From an uncultured Solobacterium sp. (lineage in GTDB: Bacteria > Bacillota_I > Bacilli_A > Erysipelotrichales > Erysipelotrichaceae): 64,000 bases of DNA. Positions 38,728 through 48,231 of the stretch are shown here, one piece after another. The notes under the pieces were generated by a model. The model was not told the origin of the DNA. It searched no databases and was given only the letters and a program-made list of their open reading frames with translations. Position 1 is the first letter of the stretch, and each line of letters begins with the position of its first letter. A program made the position numbers and the translations under genes. Where the stretch lies: NCBI GenBank assembly GCA_900552125.1, contig URYK01000008.1:16792-80791 (forward strand), written 5' to 3'.

Positions 38728-40176
38728 ATGGAAAACTCAAAGAAGATCGTCTGGTATAACCTTGCGTTCATGGCATTTTCCACTGTTTGGGGTTTCGGTA
38801 ACGTAGTAAACGGATTCGGTTACTCAAATGGTATTGCTGGTCAGGCTATATTTACATGGATTCTGATGTTTGCCTTATATTTTGTGCCTTATGCATTGAT
38901 GGTTGGTGAATTAGGATCTGCATTTAAAGATTCTGGTGGAGGTGTTAGTTCATGGATTCATGAAACAATGGGTCCTAAACTTGCATACTATGCTGGATGG
39001 ACATATTGGGCTTGTCACATCACCTATATTGCTAGTAAAGCAAGTGGTGGTTTAAAAGGTATCTCACAGGCTACAAGCTTTTTATTCATGTCTAATGGTC
39101 AAGACTGGTTTGATAGCCTTGATACAATTACAGTTCAAGCTTTAACAATGGCAATATTCTTACTATTCTGTTGGATTGCTAGTCGTGGATTAAATCCATT
39201 GAAAAAATTAACAACTCTTGCAGGAAGCAGTATGTTTGTTATGTCAATCTTATACATCATTATGATGCTTGCTGCTCCAGCAATTAATCCAGATGGAGGA
39301 TTCCAGGCTCTAGATTTTAGCTGGGATAGCATTATTCCTCAGTTTAATGTTAATTATTTCACTTCGTTGTCTATCTTCGTATTTGCGGTTGGTGGATGTG
39401 AAAAAATTTCACCATACGTAAATAAGGTAGAAGACCCAGCTCGCGGATTCCCTAAAGGTATGATCGCTTTAGCTATCATGGTTATGGTTTGTGCTATTCT
39501 TGGTACCATCGCAATGGGTATGATGTTCGATCCTGCTATGGTAGCAAATGATCTTGATGGATTTGTATCTAATGGATCTTACTGGGCATTTGAACGTTTA
39601 GGTGCATATTATGGAATTGGAAGCTCTCTAAAAGTCATTTACTCAATCTGTAATGCAATCGGACAGCTTTCTACTCTAGTATTAAGTATCGATGCTCCAT
39701 TACGTATGTTACTAGATAATGAACAAGCAAGAGAATTTATCCCTAGCGGTTTATTAAAACAGAACAAACATGGTGCTTATATTAACGGTATCTGGATGGT
39801 TGTTATTCTATCTGGAAGTATCATCGCTATTCAGGCATTAGGAGGAAGTGCTCAGGGTATCTTAAAACAGCTTACTGACTTGAACTCTATCTGTATGCCA
39901 TTACGTTACTTATGGGTATTTGCTGCTTATATTGCTTTACGTAAAGCAGGAGATAAATTCCAAGCAGAATATCGTTTTACTAAGAATCAGAAATTCGCAT
40001 TAGTAGCTGGAGCTTGGTGTTTCTTCGTAACAGCTGCATGTTGTTTACTAAAAATCTTTGGTGCAACTGATGCTTTATCATTAGCACTAAATATTATTAC
40101 ACCAATCGTCTTAACTGCTTTAGGTTTGATTCTTCCAGTTATCAAAAAGAATCAAGACGCAAAAGCTAAAGCTTAA
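38728..40176 (+). CDS. APC-superfamily amino acid permease
   Basis: A 482-residue transporter with about 12-13 hydrophobic membrane segments. AFSTVWGFGNVVNGFGYSNGI matches the unwound first helix of the APC fold, and SIFVFAVGGCEKISPYVNKVEDPARGFPKG the helix-6 region common in glutamate/GABA and related exchangers. The start at 38728 follows AGGAGG seven bases upstream; an earlier ATG (38641) lacks a site. Substrate is not clear; neutral or acidic amino acids are the family norm. A divergent promoter is shared with tsaC. Confidence 0.9.
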   Translation: MENSKKIVWYNLAFMAFSTVWGFGNVVNGFGYSNGIAGQAIFTWILMFALYFVPYALMVGELGSAFKDSGGGVSSWIHETMGPKLAYYAGWTYWACHITYIASKASGGLKGISQATSFLFMSNGQDWFDSLDTITVQALTMAIFLLFCWIASRGLNPLKKLTTLAGSSMFVMSILYIIMMLAAPAINPDGGFQALDFSWDSIIPQFNVNYFTSLSIFVFAVGGCEKISPYVNKVEDPARGFPKGMIALAIMVMVCAILGTIAMGMMFDPAMVANDLDGFVSNGSYWAFERLGAYYGIGSSLKVIYSICNAIGQLSTLVLSIDAPLRMLLDNEQAREFIPSGLLKQNKHGAYINGIWMVVILSGSIIAIQALGGSAQGILKQLTDLNSICMPLRYLWVFAAYIALRKAGDKFQAEYRFTKNQKFALVAGAWCFFVTAACCLLKIFGATDALSLALNIITPIVLTALGLILPVIKKNQDAKAKA

Positions 40177-40182
40177 ATGATA

Positions 40183-40214
40183 AAAAGTCTTGTTTAAATA
40201 CAGGACTTTTTTAT
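40183..40214 (+). terminator. terminator of the permease gene
   Basis: AAAAGTCTTG/CAGGACTTTT (40183-40192 with 40201-40210, one G-U) followed by TTTATT. Confidence 0.85.
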
Positions 40215-40291
40215 TATGAAAAATTTCTTTATACCTATTTTATTTTGATTTTATGCTATACTATACATGTTAAAAAATAGGAGGATTACTT

Positions 40292-41608
40292 ATGCAAAAT
40301 GAATTAGTTAATGAACTACTTACTTTTATACAAAAAAGTCCTAGCTGTTTTCATGCAGTAGATACTATGAAACATATGCTATTAGAAAGTGGCTATCAGG
40401 AATTAAAAGAATGTGAAAGCTGGAAATTAGAAAAGAGTGGAAAATATTTTACCACTAGAAATGGTTCTAGTATTATTGCTTTCCATATTGGTAATGACTT
40501 AAGTGATTATCATTTCCAGGTAACTTCTTCTCATTCTGATTCTCCAACTTTCAAAGTAAAAGAAGTTGCTGAATTAAAAGGAAAAGGTGGTTATTTACAA
40601 TTAAATACAGAAGGATATGGTGGAATGCTATGTTCTACATGGTTTGACCGTCCACTTTCTTTAGCTGGTCGTGTTTTAGTTAAAGAAGGAAATACATTCA
40701 CAAGTAAATTATTAAGCTTTGATCGTGATTTAGTATTGATTCCTAATGTTGCTATTCATATGAATCGTGACGCAAACAACGGAGTTAAATACAATAATCA
40801 GATTGATATGCTTCCTTTATTCTCTGCAGGAGAATGTGAAGAAGGTTCTTATGCTCAATTAATCGCTGATGAACTAGGATGTAAGAAAGAAGATATCTTT
40901 GGTACTGATTTATATTTATATAATCGTATGGCTCCAAGTATTTGGGGAGCTAAAGAAGAATTTATTTCATCTCCAAAACTAGACGATTTACAATGTGCAT
41001 TCACTTCTTTAAAAGCAATGTTAAACAGTGTAAATGATAAAGCAGTAAATGTATTTGCTTGTTTTGATAATGAAGAAGTTGGATCTGGTACTAAACAAGG
41101 AGCTTGTTCAACATTCTTATATGATGTTTTACAAAGAATTAATGATAACTTAGGATTTGCTAAAGAAGATTACTATCGTGCTGTCGCAAAAAGTTTCATG
41201 ATTTCTTGTGATAACGCTCATGCTGTTCATCCAAATCATCCAGAGAAAACAGATGCGACTAACTGTACTTATATGAATAAAGGTATCGTTGTTAAATTTA
41301 GCGCAAACCAGAAATATACTACGGATGCAATCAGTTCCGCTGTATTTGCAGGAATCTGTGAAAAAGCTAATGTACCAGTTCAATATTTCGCAAATAGAAG
41401 TGATGCAGCTGGTGGAAGTACATTAGGAAACCTATCTAGCCAGAAAGTTTCAATGCATACTGTAGATATTGGACTAGCACAGCTTGCAATGCACTCATCT
41501 TATGAAACTGGCGGAATTAAAGATAGTGAATACATGGTTCGTGCACTAACAACATTCTATAACTCAAATCTTCATATTACCGATAGTGATTCAATTGAGG
41601 TTGCATAA
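40292..41608 (+). CDS. apeB: M18-family aminopeptidase
   Basis: A 438-residue dinuclear metallopeptidase removing N-terminal, often acidic, residues. The metal ligands appear in TSSHSDSPTF, SSPKLDDLQ, FDNEEVGSGTKQG, SCDNAHAVHPNH and MHSSYETGG, in the expected order. Full length. It has AGGAGG before the ATG and an extended -10 promoter at 40254-40262. It probably works with the amino acid permease gene next to it in peptide use. Confidence 0.94.
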   Translation: MQNELVNELLTFIQKSPSCFHAVDTMKHMLLESGYQELKECESWKLEKSGKYFTTRNGSSIIAFHIGNDLSDYHFQVTSSHSDSPTFKVKEVAELKGKGGYLQLNTEGYGGMLCSTWFDRPLSLAGRVLVKEGNTFTSKLLSFDRDLVLIPNVAIHMNRDANNGVKYNNQIDMLPLFSAGECEEGSYAQLIADELGCKKEDIFGTDLYLYNRMAPSIWGAKEEFISSPKLDDLQCAFTSLKAMLNSVNDKAVNVFACFDNEEVGSGTKQGACSTFLYDVLQRINDNLGFAKEDYYRAVAKSFMISCDNAHAVHPNHPEKTDATNCTYMNKGIVVKFSANQKYTTDAISSAVFAGICEKANVPVQYFANRSDAAGGSTLGNLSSQKVSMHTVDIGLAQLAMHSSYETGGIKDSEYMVRALTTFYNSNLHITDSDSIEVA

Positions 41609-41614
41609 TCACTC

Positions 41615-42265
41615 ATGAAGAAACAGGATAAAAAAATTCATATTGATAATCTGTATCTGACAAAACAGTTTAATGAAGAATATCAAAATGAATTTAATCG
41701 TTTTTATAACTATGTGTTATCTTCTAATAATGATAACTATGAAGTTAATATTATGGTAAATATCACTATAGACAAATGTCTAGATGGTATGAAACAAAAT
41801 AAAAAAGCATCTTTGGTAATTCCTAAAAATTTAAAAGAATATACAGCAAAAATTTCACGAGGAAAAGAATACAAAGATATGAAGAAAAAAATTCGTAACC
41901 AAGATTATGAAAAATTCCAAATCAGTAGTATCTGGTATGTCTTTACACTTTGTATTGTATTATTTTTCTTCAAGAATCTAATTGATAATAACTATTTTAT
42001 CAATTATGCAGTAGATGCAGTTGTAGCTTGTGTTGCAGGAGCATTTGCGTTAAGAAATTATCTTATTCGCAGAAGAATTATCAATCGTTACCAATTTGGT
42101 AATTTCTATTTAAGAATAGATGTTATTACTTTAGTTCTCTGTATATTTATTAAAATCATAACACCTGAAGAATATTCAAATTTTGATATAAGCTATCTTT
42201 TATTGGTTATTTCTTTCTTTGTAATAAAGAAAAAAATCAAACCACAATTTGAAAATGTAATTTAA
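41615..42265 (+). CDS. hypothetical membrane protein
   Basis: A 216-residue protein. The N-terminal 105 residues are charged and soluble (with KKIHIDNLYLTKQF); then come four membrane segments (about 106-122, 128-147, 166-180, 190-205). The C-terminus is basic. It begins six bases after the aminopeptidase stop with a poor ribosome site (GAGG 14 bases upstream), so it relies on coupling. The layout recalls DUF1129-type membrane proteins, but I would not name a family. Confidence 0.65.
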   Translation: MKKQDKKIHIDNLYLTKQFNEEYQNEFNRFYNYVLSSNNDNYEVNIMVNITIDKCLDGMKQNKKASLVIPKNLKEYTAKISRGKEYKDMKKKIRNQDYEKFQISSIWYVFTLCIVLFFFKNLIDNNYFINYAVDAVVACVAGAFALRNYLIRRRIINRYQFGNFYLRIDVITLVLCIFIKIITPEEYSNFDISYLLLVISFFVIKKKIKPQFENVI

Positions 42266-42269
42266 ATAG

Positions 42270-42317
42270 AAGCTGTAATGAAATAACTTTATTCTTGTTA
42301 TTTCTACAGCTTTTTTT
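42270..42317 (+). terminator. terminator of the aminopeptidase operon
   Basis: AGCTGTAATGAAATAAC pairs with GTTATTTCTACAGCT (42271-42311, one bulge) and TTTTTTT follows. Confidence 0.87.
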
Positions 42318-42352
42318 ATATGCTATACTAAATATAGAGGAAGGTACAGCAT

Positions 42353-43090
42353 ATGAAGAAAATATTACTGTGTATTCTTAGCATTTTTATAATTTTCCTA
42401 TTATATCTTCTTTATCCTGCGCCACAAAATATAAACGATCCTACAGACTCAGCAATATATCTATCTATTGGTAAAAATATTCAAAATGCTGCAAAGCAAC
42501 TACTAGCACAAAATCCGTCACCAGAACCAATTGTTGTGCAGAATAAACTAGATATTCCTCAAATAGTACAAGAAACAAATATCTACTGTGTGCCTGCCTG
42601 TATTCAAATGACATTGCGTTATCATAATATAGAAGCAAATCAAGAAGATTTAGCAGAACAGCTTAGAACTTCTAGTGTCACTGGTACAGAATACATCGAT
42701 ATGGCTCGCGTTTTAAACACCTATTTATTTCATAAAGAAACCTTATCAGATGATCAGGAATCCGGTTACCGTATACAGAACATTAACTGTAATGAAACAT
42801 CAGAAGAAGTTTCTAATATATTTCAAAAAAGAGTAGAACGTAATATTCAGGATGGATATCCTGTATTTGCGGCTATAAATTTACATTCTTTGTACCCTTC
42901 ACTTCCTTCTGCTAATCATATGGTAGTCGTAAATGGATATATAAAAGAGAATGAAGAAATCTCATCGTATTATGTAATTGATCCCTATGGTCCTGTTCAA
43001 GATCCCGTTTATGGAGGTCAAAAGATATTTACTTCTGATGAACTCCTGCAGGCAATTCTTGAAACTGAAGAACCGGCTTATCTATGGTAA
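42353..43090 (+). CDS. C39-like (papain-fold) peptidase-domain protein, membrane-anchored
   Basis: A 245-residue protein with an N-terminal anchor or uncleaved signal (about 3-22). The C39-like domain follows: Cys in NIYCVPACIQMTLRYH, His in SANHMVVVNGYI, and Asp in VIDPYGP, the papain-type triad. Other conserved parts are LDIPQIVQE and DMARVLNTYLF. It acts outside the membrane; whether it cuts peptides or only binds them is unknown. It has its own extended -10 promoter (42321-42329) and AGGAAGG upstream. Confidence 0.85.
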   Translation: MKKILLCILSIFIIFLLYLLYPAPQNINDPTDSAIYLSIGKNIQNAAKQLLAQNPSPEPIVVQNKLDIPQIVQETNIYCVPACIQMTLRYHNIEANQEDLAEQLRTSSVTGTEYIDMARVLNTYLFHKETLSDDQESGYRIQNINCNETSEEVSNIFQKRVERNIQDGYPVFAAINLHSLYPSLPSANHMVVVNGYIKENEEISSYYVIDPYGPVQDPVYGGQKIFTSDELLQAILETEEPAYLW

Positions 43091-43333
43091 TGAAAAATGT
43101 TGCTTAAGATTTGTAATTTGTCCATCATTGTTTATCTCAATTGCCGCCGAATATTGAACGTTTCTCAAATTAAGTTCTGGATAATAATTATAAGCATCAT
43201 AAATAAAAGCTGTAACTCCTGCAATTTTTTCTATAGACAAGTTTAGCAGAAAAAAATTGACAGATATAACTTTAAACAAAAACAGACAGAATCTGCCTGT
43301 TTTGTTTCTTTGCGTATTTATACAAATATACAT
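43082..43333 (-). pseudogene. possible gene fragment between the ABC transporter and the C39-like gene
   Basis: An 83-codon frame that starts right after the ABC gene but contains that gene's terminator, so the first 30 codons are probably not translated. The last 50 codons (EKIAGVTAFIYDAYNYYPELNLRNVQYSAAIEIN and on) look like real protein sequence, with no start of their own. I infer the tail end of a lost gene. It converges with the C39-like gene and overlaps it by nine bases. Confidence 0.35.
43268..43303 (-). terminator. terminator of the fused ABC transporter gene
   Basis: AAAACAGGCAGA/TCTGTCTGTTTT (43279-43303, small loop) followed by TGTTTAAAG on the minus strand. Confidence 0.8.
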
Positions 43334-43337
43334 TTAA

Positions 43338-46142
43338 TTATTTTCTATTCTTTATCGCATCTATCGGTTTTTTATGTGATATTCGATATACTGGGAATGC
43401 AGAAGCTAAGATAGCAACTACAACGGCAATTACTAATAATAACACAACTTGTAATGCCCCAAAATTTAAAACCGTTACTAATATACCAAATTCATCTCTC
43501 AGATAAGAGTTAATAAATACTGTCCCTGCATAACAAGCGATTACAGATACGATCCAGTTTATTAGCGCAATAACCATACTTTCATTTAAGAAGATTTTCA
43601 GCACATCTAATCCTCTTGCACCAACTGCACGTAAGATACCGATTTCTCTTTTCTTGTTCGCAATACTTGTCGCAATAAAATTACAAAACATCACTGCTGC
43701 AAAAACAGCAAATCCAATTCCCAATACAAATAATACCGGTTCCAATGTTTCCACAACTGAAGTAACTGATGTCAACATAGGCATTACTTGATTTTTTAAT
43801 ACATAATTTGATTCTGCTATACCATCATCATAAGTGTAGGAAATTACATCATGCAATAGTTCATCACTCATCATTGGAGCTATGATAAAATTCGCATATC
43901 CATCTTTCTCAAAACCATATTCTTTAATTATCTCATCCGTTAATACTAATACCTGTTCTTCTGATTCAAATACATCACTTACATATACTCCTGCAATTTT
44001 TTCATCAGTCATAGCTGTATCTGAAATCATATAGTTATGGAACTGATAATTAGCTTTCATAATTTCTGATTGATATTCTTTAACTGCATCCTTCACTACT
44101 TCTTTTTGTTCCTCTTTACTTGTAGTATTTGCTAATTGTTGAGAAATGTATTGTTCTAATGTCATTCCATTTTCTATTTTCAAATCTTTTATAATCATGT
44201 AATTTACATAAATATTACCATCATTTTTAAAGTCAACTATATCTTCTTTATCTACATCATTTATATGATAAAAATACATCGGTGAATAATACATATCTTC
44301 ATAAGCAATATCAACAGTACTATTGCCATTTAATGAATAAACATTGTAACCACGTATACAATCTAGTAATCTAGTGTTGTCCACAAAACCAATCGAATGA
44401 TAGCTTTCTGTTAGTAAAGAAGCTAATTCATTTTGTAGATAATAATCTTGGAAACTTTCCTGATGATTTTCATCTCTTAAGATATTATATCTTGAGGTAT
44501 CTAGTTTTGTATCTAAAATTCCTGAAATCGTAAAAGTCTCTGTTTTACCATTAACCATTAAAGAAAGCTTATGCCCAATTAAATCTTGTGAAGTTATAAT
44601 TGGAACTTTATGAAATTCACCATCTTTTCCCATTTCCTGGAAACCATAATCTTTCCATGTCTGGGCTACAAATTCAGTCACAACTATTTCATTTTCATTT
44701 TTTGGAAGGTTTCCTATAAATGAAAAACCATTTTCTTGTATTACATCCATAGATAATTCTGCTAAAGCAGAGAAATTAGTTGCATAAAAATTAGATTGAT
44801 TGGATTCATATAATTCATCTACTTTTTCTACTTCTCCGCTAAAATCTAAATTAGTCCCATAATTATAATTACTAAATGTTCGAATAAATGATTCTTCTGA
44901 ATATTTCTCTATGATTCGATCAATATCCTCACTATTTAGCTTACTAAAATTTTCATATGAATATCCATCACCATGAATAACAGCATTTTTCCCAATGGAA
45001 ACATAATTAATTCCACTATCTTTCATGGAATTAAAAGTAGCTGTTTCTTTCTGATATTGGGACATTGTATTGGTTAAACCAAATAGACTAAACGAAACAA
45101 CAGATAATAGAATTGTCATGAATAAGCGAAATGGTTTCAGTTTCAGATTTGATGTTGCTAAACGCAAGGAACTTTTAAAAGGTAATCTTGATTTAATAAA
45201 AGATATTCCTCCAGCTTTTTCTTCAATATGCAGCTGTTCTTCTTTCGTATCATGGAACACTTCAATCTTACCATCATCAGCGATATGATTTGCTTTTTTG
45301 ATTTCTTTATTAGTTTCCGAATGAAAGGAAATCATAGCTTCCCCTTGATGTTTTTTTATTTCAGTCAATATTATTTTCAAATCTTCTTCTGTAAGATCCT
45401 GTGTATTTTTTATATCTATAAATTCCTTATCAAAAAAGGATACTCCATTTTTTGCTTGTTTGGGTGCTATAAGTTCTTTACTGGTATCTGCTATTATTTT
45501 ACCATCTGCTAGTTCAATTATTCGATCAGCATATTGTTTTGCGAACTCTTTATCATGCGATACAATCAAAACCAGCTTATCTTTTGATAATTTCTTTAAT
45601 GTATCAAAAACTTGTCTTCCTGTGCGTGAATCTAAAGCTCCTGTAGGTTCATCGGCCATAATTATTTCTGGTTGTTTGATTAAGGCTCTTGCAATTGCGA
45701 CACGCTGTAATTGTCCTCCAGATAACTCATTAGGTTTTCGATCTCCTAAATTTTGTAAATCAACTTCTTCCAAAATAGCATTAATACTTTTTGTATCAGC
45801 TTTTTTCCCTTGTAACTGTAAAGCCAATGCAATATTTTCCTTTACAGAAAAATTCTCCATAACGTTATATTCTTGAAAAATAAATCCAATAAAAGTATTA
45901 CGATATGAATCAAAGTCACTTTGACTAAACTCTTTACTTGATTTTCCTCCTATTAGAATTTCTCCCTGATCAAAACTATCAAGCCCCCCAAGAACATTTA
46001 ATAAGGTTGATTTTCCACTTCCGCTTTTTCCTAAAATGAAAACCATCCCTTTATCTTGTAGCTTTAAGCTTATATCATCTAAAGCTCTCACTTCATTTTG
46101 TTTACTCTTATAAACCTTAGATAAATGTTTTATTTCCAGCAT
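43338..46142 (-). CDS. fused ABC transporter ATPase/FtsX-like permease (MacB type)
   Basis: A 934-residue single-chain protein. The ATPase (1-225) has Walker A (GKSGSGKSTLLN), Q-loop (FIFQEYNVMEN), signature (ELSGGQLQRVAIARAL) and Walker B (IIMADEPTGALD). An unusual charged linker (about 230-330) precedes the first membrane helix (near 345-365). A large outer domain (about 370-800) leads to three FtsX-like helices at the C-terminus (830-925). AGGAGG lies ten bases before the ATG. Such mechanotransmission transporters drive peptide export or antimicrobial-peptide resistance. No regulator is adjacent. Confidence 0.9.
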   Translation of the reverse strand: MLEIKHLSKVYKSKQNEVRALDDISLKLQDKGMVFILGKSGSGKSTLLNVLGGLDSFDQGEILIGGKSSKEFSQSDFDSYRNTFIGFIFQEYNVMENFSVKENIALALQLQGKKADTKSINAILEEVDLQNLGDRKPNELSGGQLQRVAIARALIKQPEIIMADEPTGALDSRTGRQVFDTLKKLSKDKLVLIVSHDKEFAKQYADRIIELADGKIIADTSKELIAPKQAKNGVSFFDKEFIDIKNTQDLTEEDLKIILTEIKKHQGEAMISFHSETNKEIKKANHIADDGKIEVFHDTKEEQLHIEEKAGGISFIKSRLPFKSSLRLATSNLKLKPFRLFMTILLSVVSFSLFGLTNTMSQYQKETATFNSMKDSGINYVSIGKNAVIHGDGYSYENFSKLNSEDIDRIIEKYSEESFIRTFSNYNYGTNLDFSGEVEKVDELYESNQSNFYATNFSALAELSMDVIQENGFSFIGNLPKNENEIVVTEFVAQTWKDYGFQEMGKDGEFHKVPIITSQDLIGHKLSLMVNGKTETFTISGILDTKLDTSRYNILRDENHQESFQDYYLQNELASLLTESYHSIGFVDNTRLLDCIRGYNVYSLNGNSTVDIAYEDMYYSPMYFYHINDVDKEDIVDFKNDGNIYVNYMIIKDLKIENGMTLEQYISQQLANTTSKEEQKEVVKDAVKEYQSEIMKANYQFHNYMISDTAMTDEKIAGVYVSDVFESEEQVLVLTDEIIKEYGFEKDGYANFIIAPMMSDELLHDVISYTYDDGIAESNYVLKNQVMPMLTSVTSVVETLEPVLFVLGIGFAVFAAVMFCNFIATSIANKKREIGILRAVGARGLDVLKIFLNESMVIALINWIVSVIACYAGTVFINSYLRDEFGILVTVLNFGALQVVLLLVIAVVVAILASAFPVYRISHKKPIDAIKNRK

Positions 46143-46274
46143 ATCATGTACCTCCTGGAGTATTATAGCAATTATATCTTACAGAAAATGGAAGTAATTC
46201 TGAATTTTTTCTTAATATAGTATATTTTAAATATATTAAGATCCAAATATTTATTACGTTTGAACCATTTATTT

Positions 46275-46386
46275 TGCGATTTTTGGAGGTTTTAACTAAT
46301 TTTCTATTGCGATTATTGGAGGTTTCGATTATTTTTATAATGCGATTTTTGGATATATTCACATTGATATAAATGCGATTTTTGGA
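46275..46386. repeat. four-copy 33-bp tandem array with a 13-bp core
   Basis: The core TGCGATT(T/A)TTGGA starts at 46275, 46308, 46341 and 46374, exactly 33 bases apart each time. Three cores are identical; copy 2 differs by one base. The first two cores are followed by GGTTT, the last two by TATA. Outside the core the units diverge. Confidence 0.85.
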
Positions 46387-46392
46387 TATAAT
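46364..46392 (+). promoter_or_regulatory. sigma-A promoter with a repeat core in its spacer
   Basis: TTGATA (46364-46369), a 17-bp spacer and TATAAT (46387-46392), 24 bases before the ATG. The fourth repeat core (46374-46386) fills the spacer, and core 3 lies upstream of the -35, so a protein bound there would block or modulate this promoter. Confidence 0.75.
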
Positions 46393-46416
46393 AAATTTAT
46401 CAAGGAGGCGTCATTT

Positions 46417-47769
46417 ATGTTTAAGCGTAAAATATATAATAAAATCAAAGAATGGAAAGAAAACTCAGATGGTAAAACAGCCTTATTAATTGAAGGGGCT
46501 AGACGAGTAGGAAAATCCACAGTAGTTGAAGAATTTGCAAAAAATGAATATGCAAAATACATTTTAATTGATTTTTCTATTGCTCCTAATACTGTAAAAG
46601 AATTATTTGATGACATGTCTGATTTAAATTATTTCTTTCTTCAACTACAGCTACAATATCGTGTAGAACTTGAAGTAAGAAATTCTGTTATTATTTTTGA
46701 CGAAGTACAATTATATCCCAAAGCCAGACAAGCTATTAAAATGCTAGTCAAAGATGGACGATACGATTATATTGAAACAGGATCTTTAATTTCAATCAAA
46801 AAGAATGTCAAAGATATATTGATTCCAAGTGAAGAAAGAAAACTCCAAATGAATCCAATGGACTATGAAGAGTTTTTATGGGCACTTAACGATACTTCTA
46901 CAATGAATTTATTACGTAGTGTTTTTGAATCTAAAAAAGCTTTTGGAGATCAATTAAATAGAAAACTTATGCGTGATTTTAGACTTTATATGCTTGTAGG
47001 CGGTATGCCTCAGGCAGTCAATGAATTCATCACTACAAATAATTTCAAGAAAGTAGATGAAGTTAAAAGAGATATTATAAATCTGTATGAGGATGATTTC
47101 AGAAAAATAGACTCAACTGGTAGACTAGCAATGTTATTTGAAGCTATTCCTTCCCAATTAAATAAAAATACTAAAGGTTTCCAAACAAAAAAAGTACTAA
47201 ATTCATATAAAACAACAGATAGTACTATTTTACGTTTAATTTCGGAATTGAAGGATTCTAAAGTTGTTTCAGTAGCATATCATGCCAATAACCCTGATGT
47301 TGGATTATCAGCTTATAAAGATCTAAATCGTTATAAACTCTATATGGCTGATACTGGATTATTTGTAACGCTTCAATTTAAAGATAAAGATTTCACTGAA
47401 AACATTATTTATGAGAAATTGTTAAATGATAAATTATCTACTAATTTAGGTTATCTTTACGAAAATGCAGTTGCACAAATATTAACCTCTACTGGAAATG
47501 ATTTATTTTACTATACTTTTGCTAATGTTGAACAAAAGCGGAATTATGAAATCGATTTTATATTATCTAAAAGAAATAAAATTTGTCCAATTGAAGTTAA
47601 ATCTTCAAATTATAAAAAACATTCCTCACTCGATGAATTTTATAAAAAATATTCAGATAGAATATTAAAGCGTTATATTATTCATACCAAAGATATCTCC
47701 AAAGATAAAGATATATTATGCTTACCTATATACTTAACACAATTTATATCTCAAAGTGAAAATAATTAA
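46417..47769 (+). CDS. AAA ATPase with DUF4143 domain
   Basis: A 450-residue protein. The AAA_14 domain has Walker A (EGARRVGKSTVV, about 26-37) and Walker B (SVIIFDEVQLYPKARQAI). The C-terminal DUF4143 domain contains a restriction-endonuclease-like E-x-D...E-x-K set (NYEIDFIL, CPIEVKSSNY). Family members are often present in many diverse copies and have no settled function. AAGGAGG lies seven bases before the ATG. It has its own promoter under the 33-bp array and a terminator after it. Confidence 0.9.
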   Translation: MFKRKIYNKIKEWKENSDGKTALLIEGARRVGKSTVVEEFAKNEYAKYILIDFSIAPNTVKELFDDMSDLNYFFLQLQLQYRVELEVRNSVIIFDEVQLYPKARQAIKMLVKDGRYDYIETGSLISIKKNVKDILIPSEERKLQMNPMDYEEFLWALNDTSTMNLLRSVFESKKAFGDQLNRKLMRDFRLYMLVGGMPQAVNEFITTNNFKKVDEVKRDIINLYEDDFRKIDSTGRLAMLFEAIPSQLNKNTKGFQTKKVLNSYKTTDSTILRLISELKDSKVVSVAYHANNPDVGLSAYKDLNRYKLYMADTGLFVTLQFKDKDFTENIIYEKLLNDKLSTNLGYLYENAVAQILTSTGNDLFYYTFANVEQKRNYEIDFILSKRNKICPIEVKSSNYKKHSSLDEFYKKYSDRILKRYIIHTKDISKDKDILCLPIYLTQFISQSENN

Positions 47770-47834
47770 TTTCTTATATAAAAAACTAAAAATTATGCTA
47801 CTAGAAAAGAGGTAGTAGTGGTAGAGAATATGCA

Positions 47835-47865
47835 AAAACCAGACAGATTATCTCTGCCTGGTTTT
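47835..47865. terminator. bidirectional terminator
   Basis: AAAACCAGACAGA/TCTGCCTGGTTTT (47835-47847 with 47853-47865). On the minus strand it ends the ABC-YgbA-DUF454 operon, with TTTTTGC after it. Confidence 0.85.
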
Positions 47866-47868
47866 ATA

Positions 47869-48231
47869 CTATTCACGAATTGTTTTGATTCTAAAGATAA
47901 AATAATAATATTTAAATAACATCAAAGAAAATAAGAATAAACGTAGCCATAAATTATCCATGAAGTACATCGCAATAAGTAACATCGTACTTGCAAAAGA
48001 TAATAAATAAATCTTAGTCTTCTTTGTCATAGAGCGGTGCTCTACAAAAGAATCTAAATGTTTCTTATATAGTTTAGTGGAAACGAACCAGTTATGGAAA
48101 CGTTTAGAGCTTTTCGCAAAACACCAAGCAGATAATAACCATAATGGTGTAGTAGGAAGTACGGGCAATACAATACCAACAGCTCCAAGTATCATAGACA
48201 CAAAGCCAATCACAAAATAAATAGGTCTCAT
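47869..48231 (-). CDS. DUF454 (YbaN-family) membrane protein
   Basis: A 120-residue protein with about three to four membrane segments. GIVLPVLPTTPLWLLSAWCFAKSSKRFHNW is the DUF454 hallmark. The function is unknown. The start at 48231 follows GGAAGGAG; an earlier ATG (48249) overlaps the previous gene more deeply. It is the last gene of a four-gene operon with two ABC half-transporters and a YgbA_NO protein. Confidence 0.9.
   Translation of the reverse strand: MRPIYFVIGFVSMILGAVGIVLPVLPTTPLWLLSAWCFAKSSKRFHNWFVSTKLYKKHLDSFVEHRSMTKKTKIYLLSFASTMLLIAMYFMDNLWLRLFLFSLMLFKYYYFIFRIKTIRE

Noticed and set aside
46144..46362. 72-codon minus-strand frame with repeated SKNRx words
   Set aside because: The repeated words come from the 33-bp DNA repeat array (33 bases is a whole number of codons); there is no ribosome binding site and the frame covers the promoter of the ATPase gene.
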